DNA of 64,000 nt from Azadirachta indica. Lineage: Eukaryota; Streptophyta; Magnoliopsida; Sapindales; Meliaceae. Position 1 is the first letter of the stretch. Each line of letters begins with the position of its first letter. The translations under genes and the position numbers were made by a program. Location of the stretch: positions 14,331,368 to 14,395,367 of the forward strand of contig CM040453.1 of the NCBI GenBank assembly GCA_022749755.1, written 5' to 3'. Under the pieces are notes generated by a model. That model had not been told where the DNA came from. It saw only the letters and a program-made list of their open reading frames with translations, and searched no databases. Shown one piece after another: positions 24,688 to 37,164 of this stretch.

Positions 24688-24850
24688 GATTGGTTTGGTA
24701 TAATTTTTTAATTATAAATAATTTTTTTTTATTTGCAGTAAATTATTTATAAATAGAGTTTATCTATAATAAAAATTTATTAGTTATTTGGTTGTCACCA
24801 ATTTTTTCTAATAAAAATTATGTAATTATTTTAATACATTAGAAAAAGAT
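24688..24850 (+). mobile_element. Partial AT-rich MITE-like element (left part)
   Basis: Starts TTGGTTTGGTATAA and continues ATTTATTAGTTATTTGGTTGTCAC. It matches the left part of the fuller copy at 55966-56389. A matching right part lies at about 26530-26690, so the two could be halves of one copy split by later insertions. Confidence 0.45.
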
Positions 24851-25654
24851 GACATATTATGATAGAATTTGTTCTTAAAATTGTTTTATTTGTATATATA
24901 TATATATATATATTTAGTGATAAAAAATGTAATTATTTATTTGTTGCATTAAATTGTTACGATCATCAATTTATACTAAATTATTACCGTCCTCAATTTA
25001 TATAATGATAGTGTGATAATTGTCGTAAACATATATAAAGTAACCTTTTCTTTTGTGCATATCATTATAGTTTTTACTCAATACTATTATATAGTCATAA
25101 TATTAATTAATTAATGATAAATGGTGACAGATAAAAATTGTTACTATATAAATATTTTGAAACTGATAAATTTATGTGTCACTATAATATAATTTGGTAT
25201 AGTTTATCCTGTTATTAGCAATACTATTAGAAACTTTTAAATATGTTTCTAATAATATATTTAGAGACTATTAAATATGCCTATAATAATATAGCTAATA
25301 ACTATTAATTGTGTTTTTACCAATACAATCGGCGACTATTGAATACGTTTCTAACAATAAATTTAATGTCTCTTAAAATCTATTATTAAAGATAAAACAA
25401 AAGTGATATCTTATATCATAATAATACAAATAGAGATATAATATTCATTCATTTTTTTAGAAGGTTTTGCAAGATTGATGTACTTTGCTCTTTTTTTTTA
25501 ATGCATTTGCCTCTTCTTTGAAGCTCATTTATTCAAAAAATAAAAAAATATACAGATAGAGATATAATATTGTTCATTCCAGTCACACAATTAAATGCAA
25601 AGACAAAATAAAGTCTAAAAGTATTTATTAATTCTTGTAATAATTAAGCTCACA

Positions 25655-25885
25655 AGAATAAAAAGGCATATGCTAAAGTTTCAAGGCTACCTTGGCCGCG
25701 TGTTAGCTGTGTGTTTACTATTCCCAGGCAGCCTTAGTTGCGTCCAAGGCAGTGCAAAGGCCGCCTTGGCCGCCTTGGCTGTGCGCAAACCGCACGTGCT
25801 AATACAAATTGGCTGCATGCAGACCGTACGCAAGGCAGCGAATAGGTTGCATGTTACATGTTGCCACTGTTACATGCTGTAGAAA
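25655..25885. repeat. GC-rich island with repeated CCTTGGC words
   Basis: About 230 bp, far more GC-rich than its surroundings, with several imperfect repeats of the type CTTGGCCGC (CTACCTTGGCCGCGTG, GGCCGCCTTGGCCGCCTTGG) and ending in a long T run at about 25890. The composition is foreign to the flanks and suggests an inserted fragment of unknown type. An open frame crosses it (25670-25882) but has no recognisable domain. Confidence 0.45.
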
Positions 25886-26529
25886 TAGGGTTTTTTTTTT
25901 TATTTTTAATTAAAATAAAAATAAAATAATTATTTTATATGATTCTATTACAGTTAACGAATAATAGTATTTAAGTAATGGAAGAATAATAATTTTCAAT
26001 AAAAGAATGAGATATCTGGTATGTGTCAACAAATTAGAGAACGAAACTGAAAATAACCCTTAAAACATGCCATAACTTTTTCGAGGGTAGTTTTAAATTC
26101 TTTCATTTCCTCCTCTGGATGACTACTTTTTCCCTTTCGAAACATGTCTACCGCTCCATTTTTTTCAGAATTTTGAAATCTCCTTTACGAGATGGGTGAG
26201 GACGACGAACATCTAAACATCTATTCTATAAATTGATTAATTCAATGGCCATAAGTAAGACAAGACTTTTTACCATCACTTAAAGCTTAAGAAAATTAAG
26301 ATCTAATCTTTTAGTACATTTGTGGTTAACAAGCTCATTTATTTCGCTCTGCAAGTCATAGGTAATGATTAAACAAATGAAATTGGTAAGAAAAAAAAAG
26401 TAAGTGCTTTCTTTTCTATTTTCAAATGATAATTGCATCACAGTAAAGAAAAAAGATAGATTAATTGATGAGAGTACTAGTATGAAAAATAATAAATTTT
26501 TTAGAGTCATATTATAAGAGAAAAGAGAG

Positions 26530-26690
26530 TAAAATTTTAAATAATTTTTTTTTTAAATTTTAAAAATTTAGACTTCTTTCATAAAAGTAAAATAACATTT
26601 TCAAATCACTGAAAACTATTATATAAAGACAATCAAACGATAAAAAAAAAAATATATTAAAAAATTTTTAAATTAAAAAGATTATTTCAA
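26530..26690 (+). mobile_element. Partial AT-rich MITE-like element (right part)
   Basis: Contains TTAGACTTCTTTCATAAAAG, CAATCAAACGATAAAA and TTTCAACTAATTGAAAAG, in the same order as the right part of the copy at 55966-56389. See the left part at 24688-24850. Confidence 0.4.
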
Positions 26691-27146
26691 CTAATTGAAA
26701 AGTTACACCCACCATGCACTTAGAATGGGCCACTTTATGCCTAACTACTAATTAACCTAGGTTTGTTTTTTGTTTTATTAACTAGGTCGGCAGTTAGCAG
26801 TTCTGATCTGCATTATACAGCATGTCTTTTGCTTTCAAATAGTCAGTAACCTGTAGAGTTTCTTGCAAGGGTGGCCATAATTAAAAGAAAATGATATATT
26901 ACTACTATTGATTTCCATTAATTGCTTCTCTAATGTCAAAATCCAATAATATTAGCCATCTAGGTTCGAAATCAATCTTTTTTTTTTTTCATTCTTTTAA
27001 TTTAACATCAACAAATGAGCAGATTTCAATTAATATCATAAAATAAAATTAATATGAATGTTCATATATATTTTTTTGTTACCTTATTTCATGGGTACAT
27101 ACCTTGTGTAACAATGAATTTTCAAGAGAAAATGAGAATATATAAA

Positions 27147-27183
<37 letters not shown>

Positions 27184-27254
27184 AAAAACTGAAGTAAACA
27201 AAAAAAAGAAAAAAAGAAAAAAAGAAAGCAACAATACAAGATGTACCTGAAACA

Positions 27255-27437
27255 ATATATAAAGTAACATTCTCCATGAGAAAATAACACGTCTAGTTGT
27301 GTACAGGACTTTACTTCTTTCATTAAAGTCCTAGCAGAAACAAATATTGTTTTCAAAATACTGATTACTGACTAGTGATTAATGGCAACTTTCCGACCAC
27401 TCTACAATCCTATATTTCAAAGTCACTTCTATAGCGC
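27255..27437 (+). repeat. Medial conserved block of SWEET copy B
   Basis: Matches 20880-21065 of copy A (TATAAAGTAACATTCTCCAT, AAAATAACACGTCTAGTTGT, AAAGTCCTAGCAGAAAC, TTTCAAAGTCACTTC). Its continuation (AATAGCCTTCAATTATTGG) is displaced to about 27940 by about 500 bp of inserted sequence. Confidence 0.7.
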
Positions 27438-27441
27438 CATC

Positions 27442-27592
27442 TAAGCTCAGCTTAGGTGGTAAAGCACACCTTTATCAATGAGATGTGTATTCGAACACTG
27501 CATTTTGTAGGACTTCTTCTATAATTTGTGGGATTTCCTTCTCATTGAATGAAGGACTTATCTCACATTCACCCAATCTACAAAAAATAATA
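27442..27592 (+). mobile_element. tRNA-derived SINE-like element
   Basis: Begins with a tRNA-like head. AGCTCAGCTTAGGTGGTAAA resembles a D-arm/A-box, and GTATTCGAACACTG about 40 bp later resembles a T-arm/B-box. A tRNA-unrelated body follows. It sits inside the medial block that is contiguous in copy A, so it was inserted after duplication. A second, weaker start (GCCATCTAATCTCAATTTGG) lies at 27685. It is not a functional tRNA, because no acceptor or anticodon arms can be folded from it. Confidence 0.5.
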
Positions 27593-28564
27593 TATCAAAA
27601 ACTCTCAGAAGAGATCTGATTATAATACTAGTAGTAGATATTTATGTTTCGAACAAAATTTTTTTTCAATAATAGCCTTCAATTAGCCATCTAATCTCAA
27701 TTTGGAAAGTAAAAGTACATTTTCTCCTTTTTAAATATTGTTATGGGTAGGACTCTCTCATACTTATACCGTAAAATTTTTTTTATTGATTATATAAGTA
27801 GATATATTTCCTTTAAAGATAAATATCGAACAAAATATGCGTAAATATCTATGTTGGTTGACAATTATCATATGTAAATTTCTAATAAATAGCGGATGTA
27901 AAAAATCAGTAGATGGTAATATTGTAATACTTATGACACAATAGCCTTCAATTATTGGAAAAGTGATATGATTACCCAGGGTTTCAATCTACACATCCTT
28001 TTATCGTAAATTATTGGACGAAAGTGATTTGAATATTAAGGAATCTAATATATATACACACTACTTTTAGTTTTTGTTTTGTATGCGTTAGGTGTATTTT
28101 ATTATGTATGCTCAATGATCTCTTAATTCTAAAAGTAATGTTTAAATTATTTATCATTGTAAAATTTTCACGTGTAAAATTATTTTAGGCTTGTAATTTA
28201 AATGATTATAAACAAACCATAAGAGCAAGGAATGGAATTTGAACGCTGAAAGGTCATAACGACAGAAAGAAAAATTTGCGTAGGCCATTAAAAACATAAT
28301 TATATGAAAAAGTTATGATTAAAATATCTTAATTTGACATGATTTTTTTGAGATTCTGAGCTGCTATGACTTTGTTAAACCCTAATAAATGTAATGTTAA
28401 TAGCAATGTGATTCAAAAGTTTAAATTTAAAAGTAAGGAGTCGAAATTAAGATAAATGTAACACGTAATATAAATAAATTTAAATTTTAAAAGTAAATGT
28501 CAAAATTAATAGGAATGAGAGTAAGGATTAAAAAAAAAAAAAGAAGAGCAAAGGAACTGACATG

Positions 28565-28957
28565 TTTAAATCACATCGTCTAGGTGGGCAGGAGAGGCAG
28601 GCTGGCCAGCATGCATGCACACTTAGGCATGGATATATATGTCACTTCCAAATTTGTTATGTTTGGTATGCCTTTCAACTTTATAGCTATGCATTTATAC
28701 ATTAGCTCTTTTCACATCACTTACATAAGCTACAATAAATAAGCTAGCTGGACCAGAAACCTAACTAGCAACCTACCTGTTGTTGATGTCGGATGGTTAA
28801 TATAAATGAAGCTACTGCAATGGCATTGAATTAAGCTCTTCAAAGCTGTAAAATATTAATTATTCCTGACTGCAGAGAGCTTCAGAAAGAACCTTAGATT
28901 CCAACACATACGTACGCTCTTCAATTACCACAACAACAATTAAAAAAAAAAAGGGTT
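28565..28957 (+). promoter_or_regulatory. Proximal promoter and 5'UTR of SWEET copy B
   Basis: Matches the copy A promoter (CACATCGTCTAGGTGGGCAG, CAACTTTATAGCTATGCATT, a TATA box TATAAAT at 28801-28807, CTGCAGAGAGCTTCAGAAAG). The leader before the ATG carries an extra A-run (28940-28952) absent from the other copies. Confidence 0.7.
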
Positions 28958-30390
28958 ATGGGGCTCCTCACTCTTCATCAACTGGCTTTCGTATTTGGTC
29001 TCTTAGGCATGAATCCTAACTTTATTCTTACCATTTAATTTGCATCTTCAATTGATTACTACTTCTCGTTCTTCGTCTGAATATCTTTTGAAATTAAAGC
29101 TGCAAGTCCAGCTTCATCATCACGACATTGCAAACATATTTGTGATCGCAGTTATTCTCAATATCTTCTGAGAGTTAAAATAAGTTGTGATACATTAATA
29201 AATTTAAACTTGTTTTTAAATTCTTATTTGCTGATGGATCCTGTTCTATAAACAGGTAATATAATATCATTCTTGGTGTTCTTGGCGCCAGTGTAAGAGC
29301 CTCTACATTCAAACAATTTTATATATGTCTAAGCATATGTATATGCATTATATTCATAATAATTTATTTTATTAGTGTCTCTTATTCTCTGTTGTTCTCC
29401 TCTGATCAGGCCAACTTTCTACACAATTTACAAGAAGAAATCATCTGAAGGATATCATTCAATACCATATGTGATTGCACTTTGTAGTGCAATGTTGTTA
29501 TTGTACTACGGTTTCCTAAAGTCCAACGCAATGCTGATTATCACCATCAACAGCATTGGATGTGCTATAGAAATTACTTACCTAGTGTTGTACCTGATAT
29601 ACGCACCAATGAAGGAGAAGGTTACCTTCATAAGCCTGCATATAATTTTATGTAAGAGTCTCGTTCTCAAAGATATCGGCATAACAAATTAAAATTCTTA
29701 AACTTGCAGAGATTCACGATAAAGTTGATACTGTTTTTCAACATTGGGGCCTTTTGCTTGTTGATGCTTATCATCAATTTTGTGGTAAAGCCTCCCCATC
29801 GAGTCACTGCCGTAGGTTGGGTGTGTGCTGCCTATAATCTTGCCGTGTTCGCCGCTCCTCTAAGCATTATGGTAATTCCTAAGTTAATTTGCTGAATATT
29901 GTTTAATGATCAGCTAGATATACACTGTACTTTTGACACTACTTCCAATTTGATATTGTTGCAGAGAAAGGTGATTAAGACCAAAAGTGTAGAGTATATG
30001 CCTTTCTCTCTTTCATTTTTCCTCACCCTCTGCGCCACCGCCTGGTTCTTCTACGGATTTTTTGTCAAGGATATGTTCATTGCAGTAAGTAACAACATCT
30101 TTAATTGTCTGATGGAGTCGATCCTGCTTTCTCCTATCATATTATTAATAGTGGTCATTCTTTTTGGAAATGTTCAGTTACCGAATATTCTGGGATTCTT
30201 GTTTGGAATTGCTCAAATGATCCTATACCTCGTTTACAAGGGCAAGCAAGGCAAAGAAACAAATCAAAAGCAGCAAGATTATAAAGATACGAAACTGGAC
30301 TCGTTTGACTCTGGAAAGGTTTACAGCAAGGAGATGCAAATGTCGCAAGACTTTCACAAGCATAATGAATCGAACGAGAACAATGTCTGA
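28958..30390 (+). CDS. SWEET: Clade III SWEET sugar transporter, tandem copy B
   Basis: Six exons of 49, 37, 211, 162, 120 and 213 bp: 28958-29006, 29256-29292, 29410-29620, 29710-29871, 29965-30084, 30178-30390; product 263 aa, the same length as copy A. Intron 1 has a GC donor (TTAG|gcatga) where copy A has GT, so it would be a GC-AG intron if spliced at the same site; all other introns are GT-AG. Both MtN3/saliva repeats are intact ([38 protein letters not shown]) and the tail ends SNENNV. The start ATG is the first after the conserved leader. Function as for copy A; substrate and tissue are not shown by the sequence. Confidence 0.93.
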
Positions 30391-32090
30391 TTGGAATGCG
30401 TTAAGTACCTGAGTTAACATTTAACTAAGGCTGGTAGCAAAAGGTTTTACGATTGGGTGAAATGAACAATATAATTTCCTCTTTCAAATATTGTATTTAG
30501 TATCATTAAATGTTCCCACTTTGGCTCAGCAACTAATTCAAATAAATTACATTCAGAAATTAAACTTCTCAATGAACGATCTATTTCCTTGTTGAATTAC
30601 GAGTTATAAATACTCTTGGAATCATTACTCGATCTATGCAAAATCAAACTCTAATTAATTGTCTCATCTATCATAAGAAGATTGCTATGCTCAACATTAT
30701 ACATATGTTATGTATGGTTTTGGTTATAATACATAGAATGTATTATTACATTCCTTTTTTCTGGCAACAGAAAACTAGAACTATTTTACCTAAAATTTAG
30801 AAGCAAAATTTGAAATTTTACACAAATTTAAAAATTTTAAAACTTGAAAAAAAGTGTATATGTAAGGATATTTAATGTAGTCAGTCCCGTTTGTTACATA
30901 TTTATTTGGCGTACAAGTTAATGCAGTTAATGAACAAAACTTTAAGTGCATACTCCAAACGTTTGACGAGTGGATCGCTCAATCATGCGCATTCAACATT
31001 GAGCTATTATGCTTCAAGGTTTGACCAGGGTATTGCTAGAACTAGATAGGCTAATGCTATGTGACTTTAGCTTTGATTTCTAAATAAAACCGAATCCCAA
31101 AGCAAGATCTTTTGTTGGACAGTTCTTTGTAAATGAAATCTAGAATGCCTTTTCTGTGAAAAATATAAATGATAGGTAATTATTAGGCACGCAACTAACA
31201 AAGAAAGAAACAAGTGCCCTGTATCCATACCTACATCGATCTATTCATAAATTCGGGCAGGCTGAAAAAAATATATGTGAATCAGAATTCTACAATAATT
31301 TTGTTATTATAAACTTGCAATTTTTTTCTCATCTCTTTATACTTTCTTTTTTAACCTTGACAAAACTTAGCGATTTGTTAAAGTGAAAAAATGGATACAT
31401 CGAGGGGTCACAAGAAGCCTAGCCAACGCATCAAGAAATTAAAAGAAGTAATACAAAGAAAACCATTATGAAAGTGAGTACACATTAACAGAAAAACAGC
31501 TCAAGGATTCTCATAACAAAATAATATACTAAACGAAACTCATGCGGCAAAGTCTTAGAAGATGCTATCTATATGTTAGATTAAAAAGTAATCGAGACAA
31601 TAAATTGCTGTCTATATGTTTGAATAAAAAGATAATCGAGACAATAAATGTTCTATATTCTTGACGTTTTACAATAATACTTGGTAAATCATTTAAATAT
31701 ACAAATGTTTGGGTCCTTACTATCAAGTTATTGTGATGTACTCCATTAAGCCTTTTCGTCCATTTCATTTTCTTTAGTTAAGCAATATATCCACCTATTA
31801 GGACCCATTAGAAAAGACCCAACAAGCCCATTTCTAAATTTTAATTCTAGACCTACCAAAAAAAAAATGTTATTTAATTTTCAGACGTGGTTCAATAATT
31901 GATTTATAAATAAATGATTGATAGAAATTTATTTTGGGTTGTCTTAAGTTGAACAATGGTCTATACCACGTTACAAAATACTAAAATCGAGTTGGAGGAT
32001 AAGAAATTCTTAGTTGATATATATGGGATGGTTAAAAACTTACTCCTAATTAGGAATATCAAGAGTACCTTATGATGGCATAATTTTTAG
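30391..32090. other. 3'UTR of SWEET copy B and spacer
   Basis: Probable 3'UTR to about 30560, sharing short words with the copy C 3' region (TTTGGCTCAGCA versus CTTGGCTGAACA). The rest is AT-rich and holds no recognised gene; short internal repeats (AATCGAGACAATAAAT) occur at about 31590 and 31632. Confidence 0.45.
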
Positions 32091-32099
32091 AAAATTAGA

Positions 32100-32920
32100 A
32101 TTATGCATATTCTTCTTTTCATTGGCGGAATGATCCACCCCCTCTCATCCGTAGAGATTTGCATCTCAATATTTGGAATGTCCCCGACTTTCGATTTATT
32201 TGCTAATTTCCCAGTAGCTGGAAACAATTGTAATTGGAGAGTGGTAATTCCTCTGCTACTGTCCTGTTTTATTTTTGATGCTGCAATGTCTTGCTGCAAA
32301 ATACACTGGGTTCGTTTCTTTTGGTTTGGCATTACCCTGGTGCTGATTAGGTTCTTCCTTATTGGACGCTGTAATTATCATTGTAGCTTGTTTGCTGCTG
32401 GAATTTTATGCATGCTATTGGACTATAGCTACTACAACCTCCAAATGTTTTTTGCCCTCCCCTGCATGATGCTGCTGGTTCCTTCTATGTTGTTGGACTA
32501 TTGGCTCATGCATTGCTTTCTGCTTACTTCATCATCTACCAATGGTTATTTTGCTGTTTGCTGTCAATTCTACTATTGGTACCTTGCTGCTATGTTTTCA
32601 GGACATAAAGCATTTTCCTGCTGCAAGTTGTTCTTTCTTTGATGCCTCCTTTGCTGGTTATTTGATGACTACTGCAGATACATATTTTCTGCTGCTAGTT
32701 TTATGCCTTTTGCTGTCAATGCTGTTGCTAGTTTTGCTGGAAAATTGTTGCCGTGGGAAGTTTTGCAATCTTTGAAAGCTGCAGCTTGTGCTGTTTGCTT
32801 TTCATGTAGTCTCTTGCCAATGTATTTGGTAATTTTATTTTTATATGGACTCTTAATTGTCCTAATAGTCTTGGGATTGTTCTTGTTCTTACCTTTCTAC
32901 TACTATTAATAATATATTAT
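32100..32920. repeat. CTG/TGCTG-rich block, possible LTR fragment
   Basis: About 800 bp with many TGCTG words (GCTGCTGG, TTTGCTGTC, TTGCTGCTATG) that stand out from the AT-rich flanks. Overlapping open frames (32103-32642, 32703-32909) give hydrophobic cysteine/phenylalanine-rich peptides with no domain. Similar T- and CTG-rich tracts occur in some plant Copia LTRs, which is the basis of this weak call. It is not annotated as a gene. Confidence 0.3.
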
Positions 32921-33559
32921 TCTACTTCAAAAAAAAGTGTGTGTATATATTGATTCTTGATGTACAAATTAGAGTTTAAAGTTATTATTGAGTATATAAA
33001 ATTTTGTGTGTATTCTTCGTATAACGATTGATATTGAATCTAACATATATATTAATTATATAATTAAATTTAATTTTAGTCACTAAATGTGTTTAGTTTT
33101 AACGGTTACAAATAATGTAAAGACATATATAAAATAATAGAATTGTTGATCTTTTTCCATAATATATAAATATAGATTTAACAGTATTTTATATCAATCT
33201 ATGATTAGTTTATCATTTCTCGAATGATAATCGTAAGTTTATCATTTAGAATAAGTTAGAACATTATATTTGGTAATCGTAATATAGGACGAATGAAGTC
33301 GAATTCTGCGTTCGGAATATCTAGAATTTTAGGCAAGCCTTAATTCGGCTGTATGCAATACATCTGACAGACCTGATCTGCTACTTGGATGTTTTAGGAT
33401 CTGAATTTATGTATTTTGGCTTTATAAAGGTTGTAAACAAGATGTATATTTGTTCTGGTTCATGCAGAATATATGACTATTTAGAAGTGAGTAAAGCTTG
33501 ATATTATGGCAAAATGTGCTTGGTATTGCTAGCTTGATAGAAGCCTTTGGACGCTAAAG

Positions 33560-33587
33560 GCTGCTGGGAACATACATACATACATAT

Positions 33588-33621
<34 letters not shown>

Positions 33622-33625
33622 GAAA
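33560..33625. repeat. (ACAT)n/(AT)n microsatellite
   Basis: A run of ACATACATACATACAT with TATA interruptions, passing into uninterrupted TA repeats up to about 33621. Confidence 0.85.
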
Positions 33626-33706
33626 GAAATTGTAGTAAACACTTGGCGCTAAAGAGTTGTCCTCATTTGCATGTGGTACATGGTCCTTTTACAGACTAAC
33701 TACTCA

Positions 33707-34078
33707 GTTTGATTTGGCTCTTTTATTAGTTAAGAGAATTTTTTTAATTATATTTTTTTTTTCATATTTGTTGATATCAAAAAAAGATTTTTGATTATTA
33801 AAAAAATTATTTTTCTTTTACTGGTAAAAACTCAAATTTTAGAATTTAAACAGTTGAATTTCTCTAATTTTTTTAAAAAGTAAAATTATTTAAAAATAAT
33901 TTTATTTTATTTTAACAATTTATAATAATTAGTTAAATTATCTCAAAAATTATTTGTGACAAAAAATTTTAATAAATTTTGTTAAAAATTTTACTTATAA
34001 AAGTTTTATGAGTAAAAAATTTACTTCAAAAAATTTTGTTTTAAAAATTATATCAAATGAACTCTAAGAATGGAGTAA
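33707..34078 (-). mobile_element. AT-rich MITE-like element, reverse orientation
   Basis: About 370 bp whose reverse complement matches 55966-56389 along its length: TCATTTGATATAATTTT at one end, ACTCATAAAACTTTTAT inside, AATTTGAGTTTTTACC, and TTTGATTTGGCTC at the other end. It encodes nothing. Its ends (TTTGGTTTGAC-like and GTTCATTTGATAT) are imperfect inverted repeats. Confidence 0.6.
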
Positions 34079-35065
34079 TTATATTCAAATCTTTATTTAC
34101 TACGTGTTTTCATCAAAGAGGACTTTCTTTTTCCTTCAAAAATAGGATTTCTATTAAGCATGAATTTTCTTGAATTTTTATCAATAAAACATTGTAAAGT
34201 GATATGTATTATCATTTGATATCTCTTATTTTAATTAAAATAAGATTTTCTTATTGAGAATCATCACTTTACCTTATAAATTTGAACAATTTTATTCTCA
34301 ACATGTAGAATAAAGTCATTTTTTATTTAAGACACCCTTATTCTATATAAATTAAAAGAATTTATCTTAGAATTAAGTTTTAGTAAATAAAATAAATATT
34401 TTTAATCAAGAAAGAAAATTCTTATCAAAAGAGAATTTTAATAAAATACATCACAATATTAATTTGGACACTATTATTTGGGTTTCATGCTTTTGGGCTT
34501 TTATGTATTATTTCTTACTCGCGTTAATCGAATTAGATAGTTAGTTCGCTTTTGGGCTTACAGTCCCAAAATGGACTTAACCTAGGGTTTTATATGATTT
34601 AAGATTGTTGTAGATATTCTCATATCTTTCATACTCTAACCCAAAGTTTAAGCCCCAAAGAACGGCATGGATCCATTGTACTTCTATTGTGTCGGCTTCA
34701 ACTTGGGCTAAGGTCTAAGCTTCATAATTAGGCATTTGTAGGATCAATGTTCGTTGCAACGGATTCACCAATTTATGTTATGGAGAGAAACTATTTTCGC
34801 ATTCTTTTACCATATCAAGTATGTTTTTAATCGACTTTTGTGAACCTAACGAGTAGAGCATGTTCTTGTTGTGTATGCTTGAATCCTTTCGTTGTATTCT
34901 TCCTTCATAATGATTTCTGTGCCTTTTAAAGCTTGCTTTTTCATAGCCCTGCACAAACTTGCATAATTGTTAGTTCATGTAAGGAAAATAAATTGATACT
35001 TGCTTACTTGTCCTTATGTGCTCTTTCGCGTATTCATTTGTCTTTACTTGGAATGCTTAGTTCTT

Positions 35066-35069
<4 letters not shown>

Positions 35070-35124
<55 letters not shown>

Positions 35125-35127
35125 GAT
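35070..35127. repeat. Compound (TC)n(TA)n microsatellite
   Basis: A TCTCTC run (about 35070-35098) is followed directly by a TATATA run (to about 35124). It lies in AT-rich spacer, and the frames across it are artefacts of the repeat. Confidence 0.9.
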
Positions 35128-35639
35128 ATATGTTTTATTAGAAATTTCAATGTGTTTTCCTAAAAAATGGGAAGTCTACTATTCTAGTCGACAGTTCAGA
35201 ACTTTTAACATCTTAATAGGAATAGGCCTCAATGATCATCTGGTTATCATGGCTGTAATTGTACGAGGATTGGTAGCCCTTTCTTGCATATTGATCCACA
35301 TTATTATATAAACATTCTTGCATTTGTATAAGGACCTGCTTGGGCTTTCATGTTCTTGCGTAGACTTGTATGATTTTGCATATTCTTATTGCTTAGTCTT
35401 GCACGGTTTTCATATTTTACATAGTTTTAATTAATCTCGGATTTTCCTCTACAATTAATATATATATATCTTTTTGAATTATTTTTATTTCACTCTTTAA
35501 TTTTTCTTTATAAATAAAAATATTATATATTTTTAATTGATATGTCCAAAAATAATATTTTTACCTGTTTTGGAAATAATTTGTAAATAATGTAATAAAT
35601 TGATTAAAGTTAATTAGATTCTGAATTTTCACCCTTCTT

Positions 35640-35960
35640 TTTTGAACAGGCTTGGCAAAAACTCGAGTTTACGTAGATTTGTAAAAACTCGGCTCACACT
35701 TGAATTTATTTATTATAAATAGGATCTGTCTCGACCCTAAGTTTAATATTTTTTAACTGAGTTTTATATTGAAACTTTTAAAAACTCAAAATAATATTAA
35801 TAAAATTTATTTCTTTTATTTTTGGGTTGGGTTTTGAATTATTTACAGCTCGATTGACTTGAATTTAATCCAGGCTTGACCCATTTTATATTGAACCCCA
35901 CCCTAAAATATGGGTTTTACTTAAACCGGGCTAAGCTCAAGACTTTTTTGTTAGATATAA
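35640..35960. repeat. Dispersed repeat with GGCTTG / GGGTTGGG words
   Basis: Runs from AACAGGCTTGGCAAAAACTC to ACCGGGCTAAGCTCAAG and contains AATCCAGGCTTGACCCA. The ends are roughly complementary (AGGCTTGGC versus GGGCTAAGC). It resembles, in style and in some words, the block at 51660-52030. Probably a non-autonomous DNA element; the class is not determined. Confidence 0.4.
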
Positions 35961-36224
35961 AATTTGTGTGTGTGTATTGTGTGTATGTGTGTGTACCACG
36001 AAAGAACAATTTTAAGACATGATAAATGAGAGTTAAAACTAGCAATATGTCTAAAGTTAAAATTTTTTTTCTTTAAACATAAAACAAGAACAACATATAA
36101 AGCTATCTAAGAAAAGAATATAAAGTTAAAAGATTTATTTGACAAAGAATAGCTAGAATATCCTTACCCACTATGATCTGACAGATTTTCTTTTACAAAA
36201 ATGAAATTAACACTTACTGCTAAA

Positions 36225-36500
36225 ATTAATCCTTCTAGGTACAAAGTTAAATTTTTTTTTCTTTACTAAAGATTAGCATTAGTACAACTTGAGACAAGTT
36301 ATATGTACACGATTTTCCTTGTCAACTTCAAGGAAAATTATAAAAATTAAATAAACATATTCAAGAACCATATAATTATATATTAAAAAGTGGTTATTCT
36401 CAAGATTTATTGGTTGATTTAAATGATAATAATTAAGAAATCAATCAAAATATTAATATGCCATAGTGAACCAAATATTTTTAAAAGAATTGAATCATCC
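36225..36500 (+). repeat. Fragment of a Copia-type LTR family (third copy)
   Basis: The string of words ACTTGAGACAAGTTATATGTACAC, CTTGTCAACTTCAAGG, TATTCAAG, TTATTCTCAAGATTTAT and AATCAATCAAA recurs in order in the LTR-like copy at 42000-42368. This copy lacks the 3' end with the primer-binding-like site. Confidence 0.45.
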
Positions 36501-37164
36501 AATTACATTTTATTTTTATTTTATTTTTTAGTAAACAAAAATATTGTAAAGTTTGATTAGTAGAAAAATATAATTATATTCTAAATTTAAAATATAATGG
36601 CTTCTACTTAAATAGAAATACAAAAGTCTGTGTGGCTAAAAACTTGCATATCTTTTTGTTACTCATTTTCTAATTTCTATAAGAGAAAAAACATTTCCAA
36701 ATATCATGTAATTGTGTTCTTCCCATTGTTTCCTTTGTCACTTTGTATATATATATATCCACAGAAGCTATGAGTTTTTACTATTAAAAGATTTTAGTAC
36801 TAAAGGTACAAATTCTCTATATAAACTACATATAGAATCCAAACTTATGTGATGTTATTTAATAATTACCATGTCACATGGTTTACACTTGTTATTTTTA
36901 TTCAATCATTACTATTATTTTACGTCAATTTTAATTTAATTATACAATATTATATATCTCTAACATAATTCTTTTTTCTCTCCAAAATTACCAGTAATAC
37001 AATATTTGTTTTTGGTTAATATATAGAAGAGGATTTACTTCCTTAGGAGGAAAATTTCTTTGTTTTCTTGAAATGGGTCATCCTTGCCTTGTGGATGCGG
37101 CAAAATTCCGTTTGATCAATTGGTTTGCAACACAATTTGCTAATTTAATGTCAATACTCCATGT

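Noticed and set aside
27442..27520. Possible tRNA gene
   Set aside because: Only A-box- and B-box-like words are present; no acceptor stem or anticodon arm can be formed, so SINE-like is the better call.
32103..32909. Hydrophobic, cysteine-rich open frames that look like a membrane protein
   Set aside because: They come from T- and CTG-rich sequence, occur in more than one phase and match no family.
35000..35311. Open frames with SLSLSLSL and IYIYIYIY
   Set aside because: Direct translation of the (TC)n(TA)n microsatellite.
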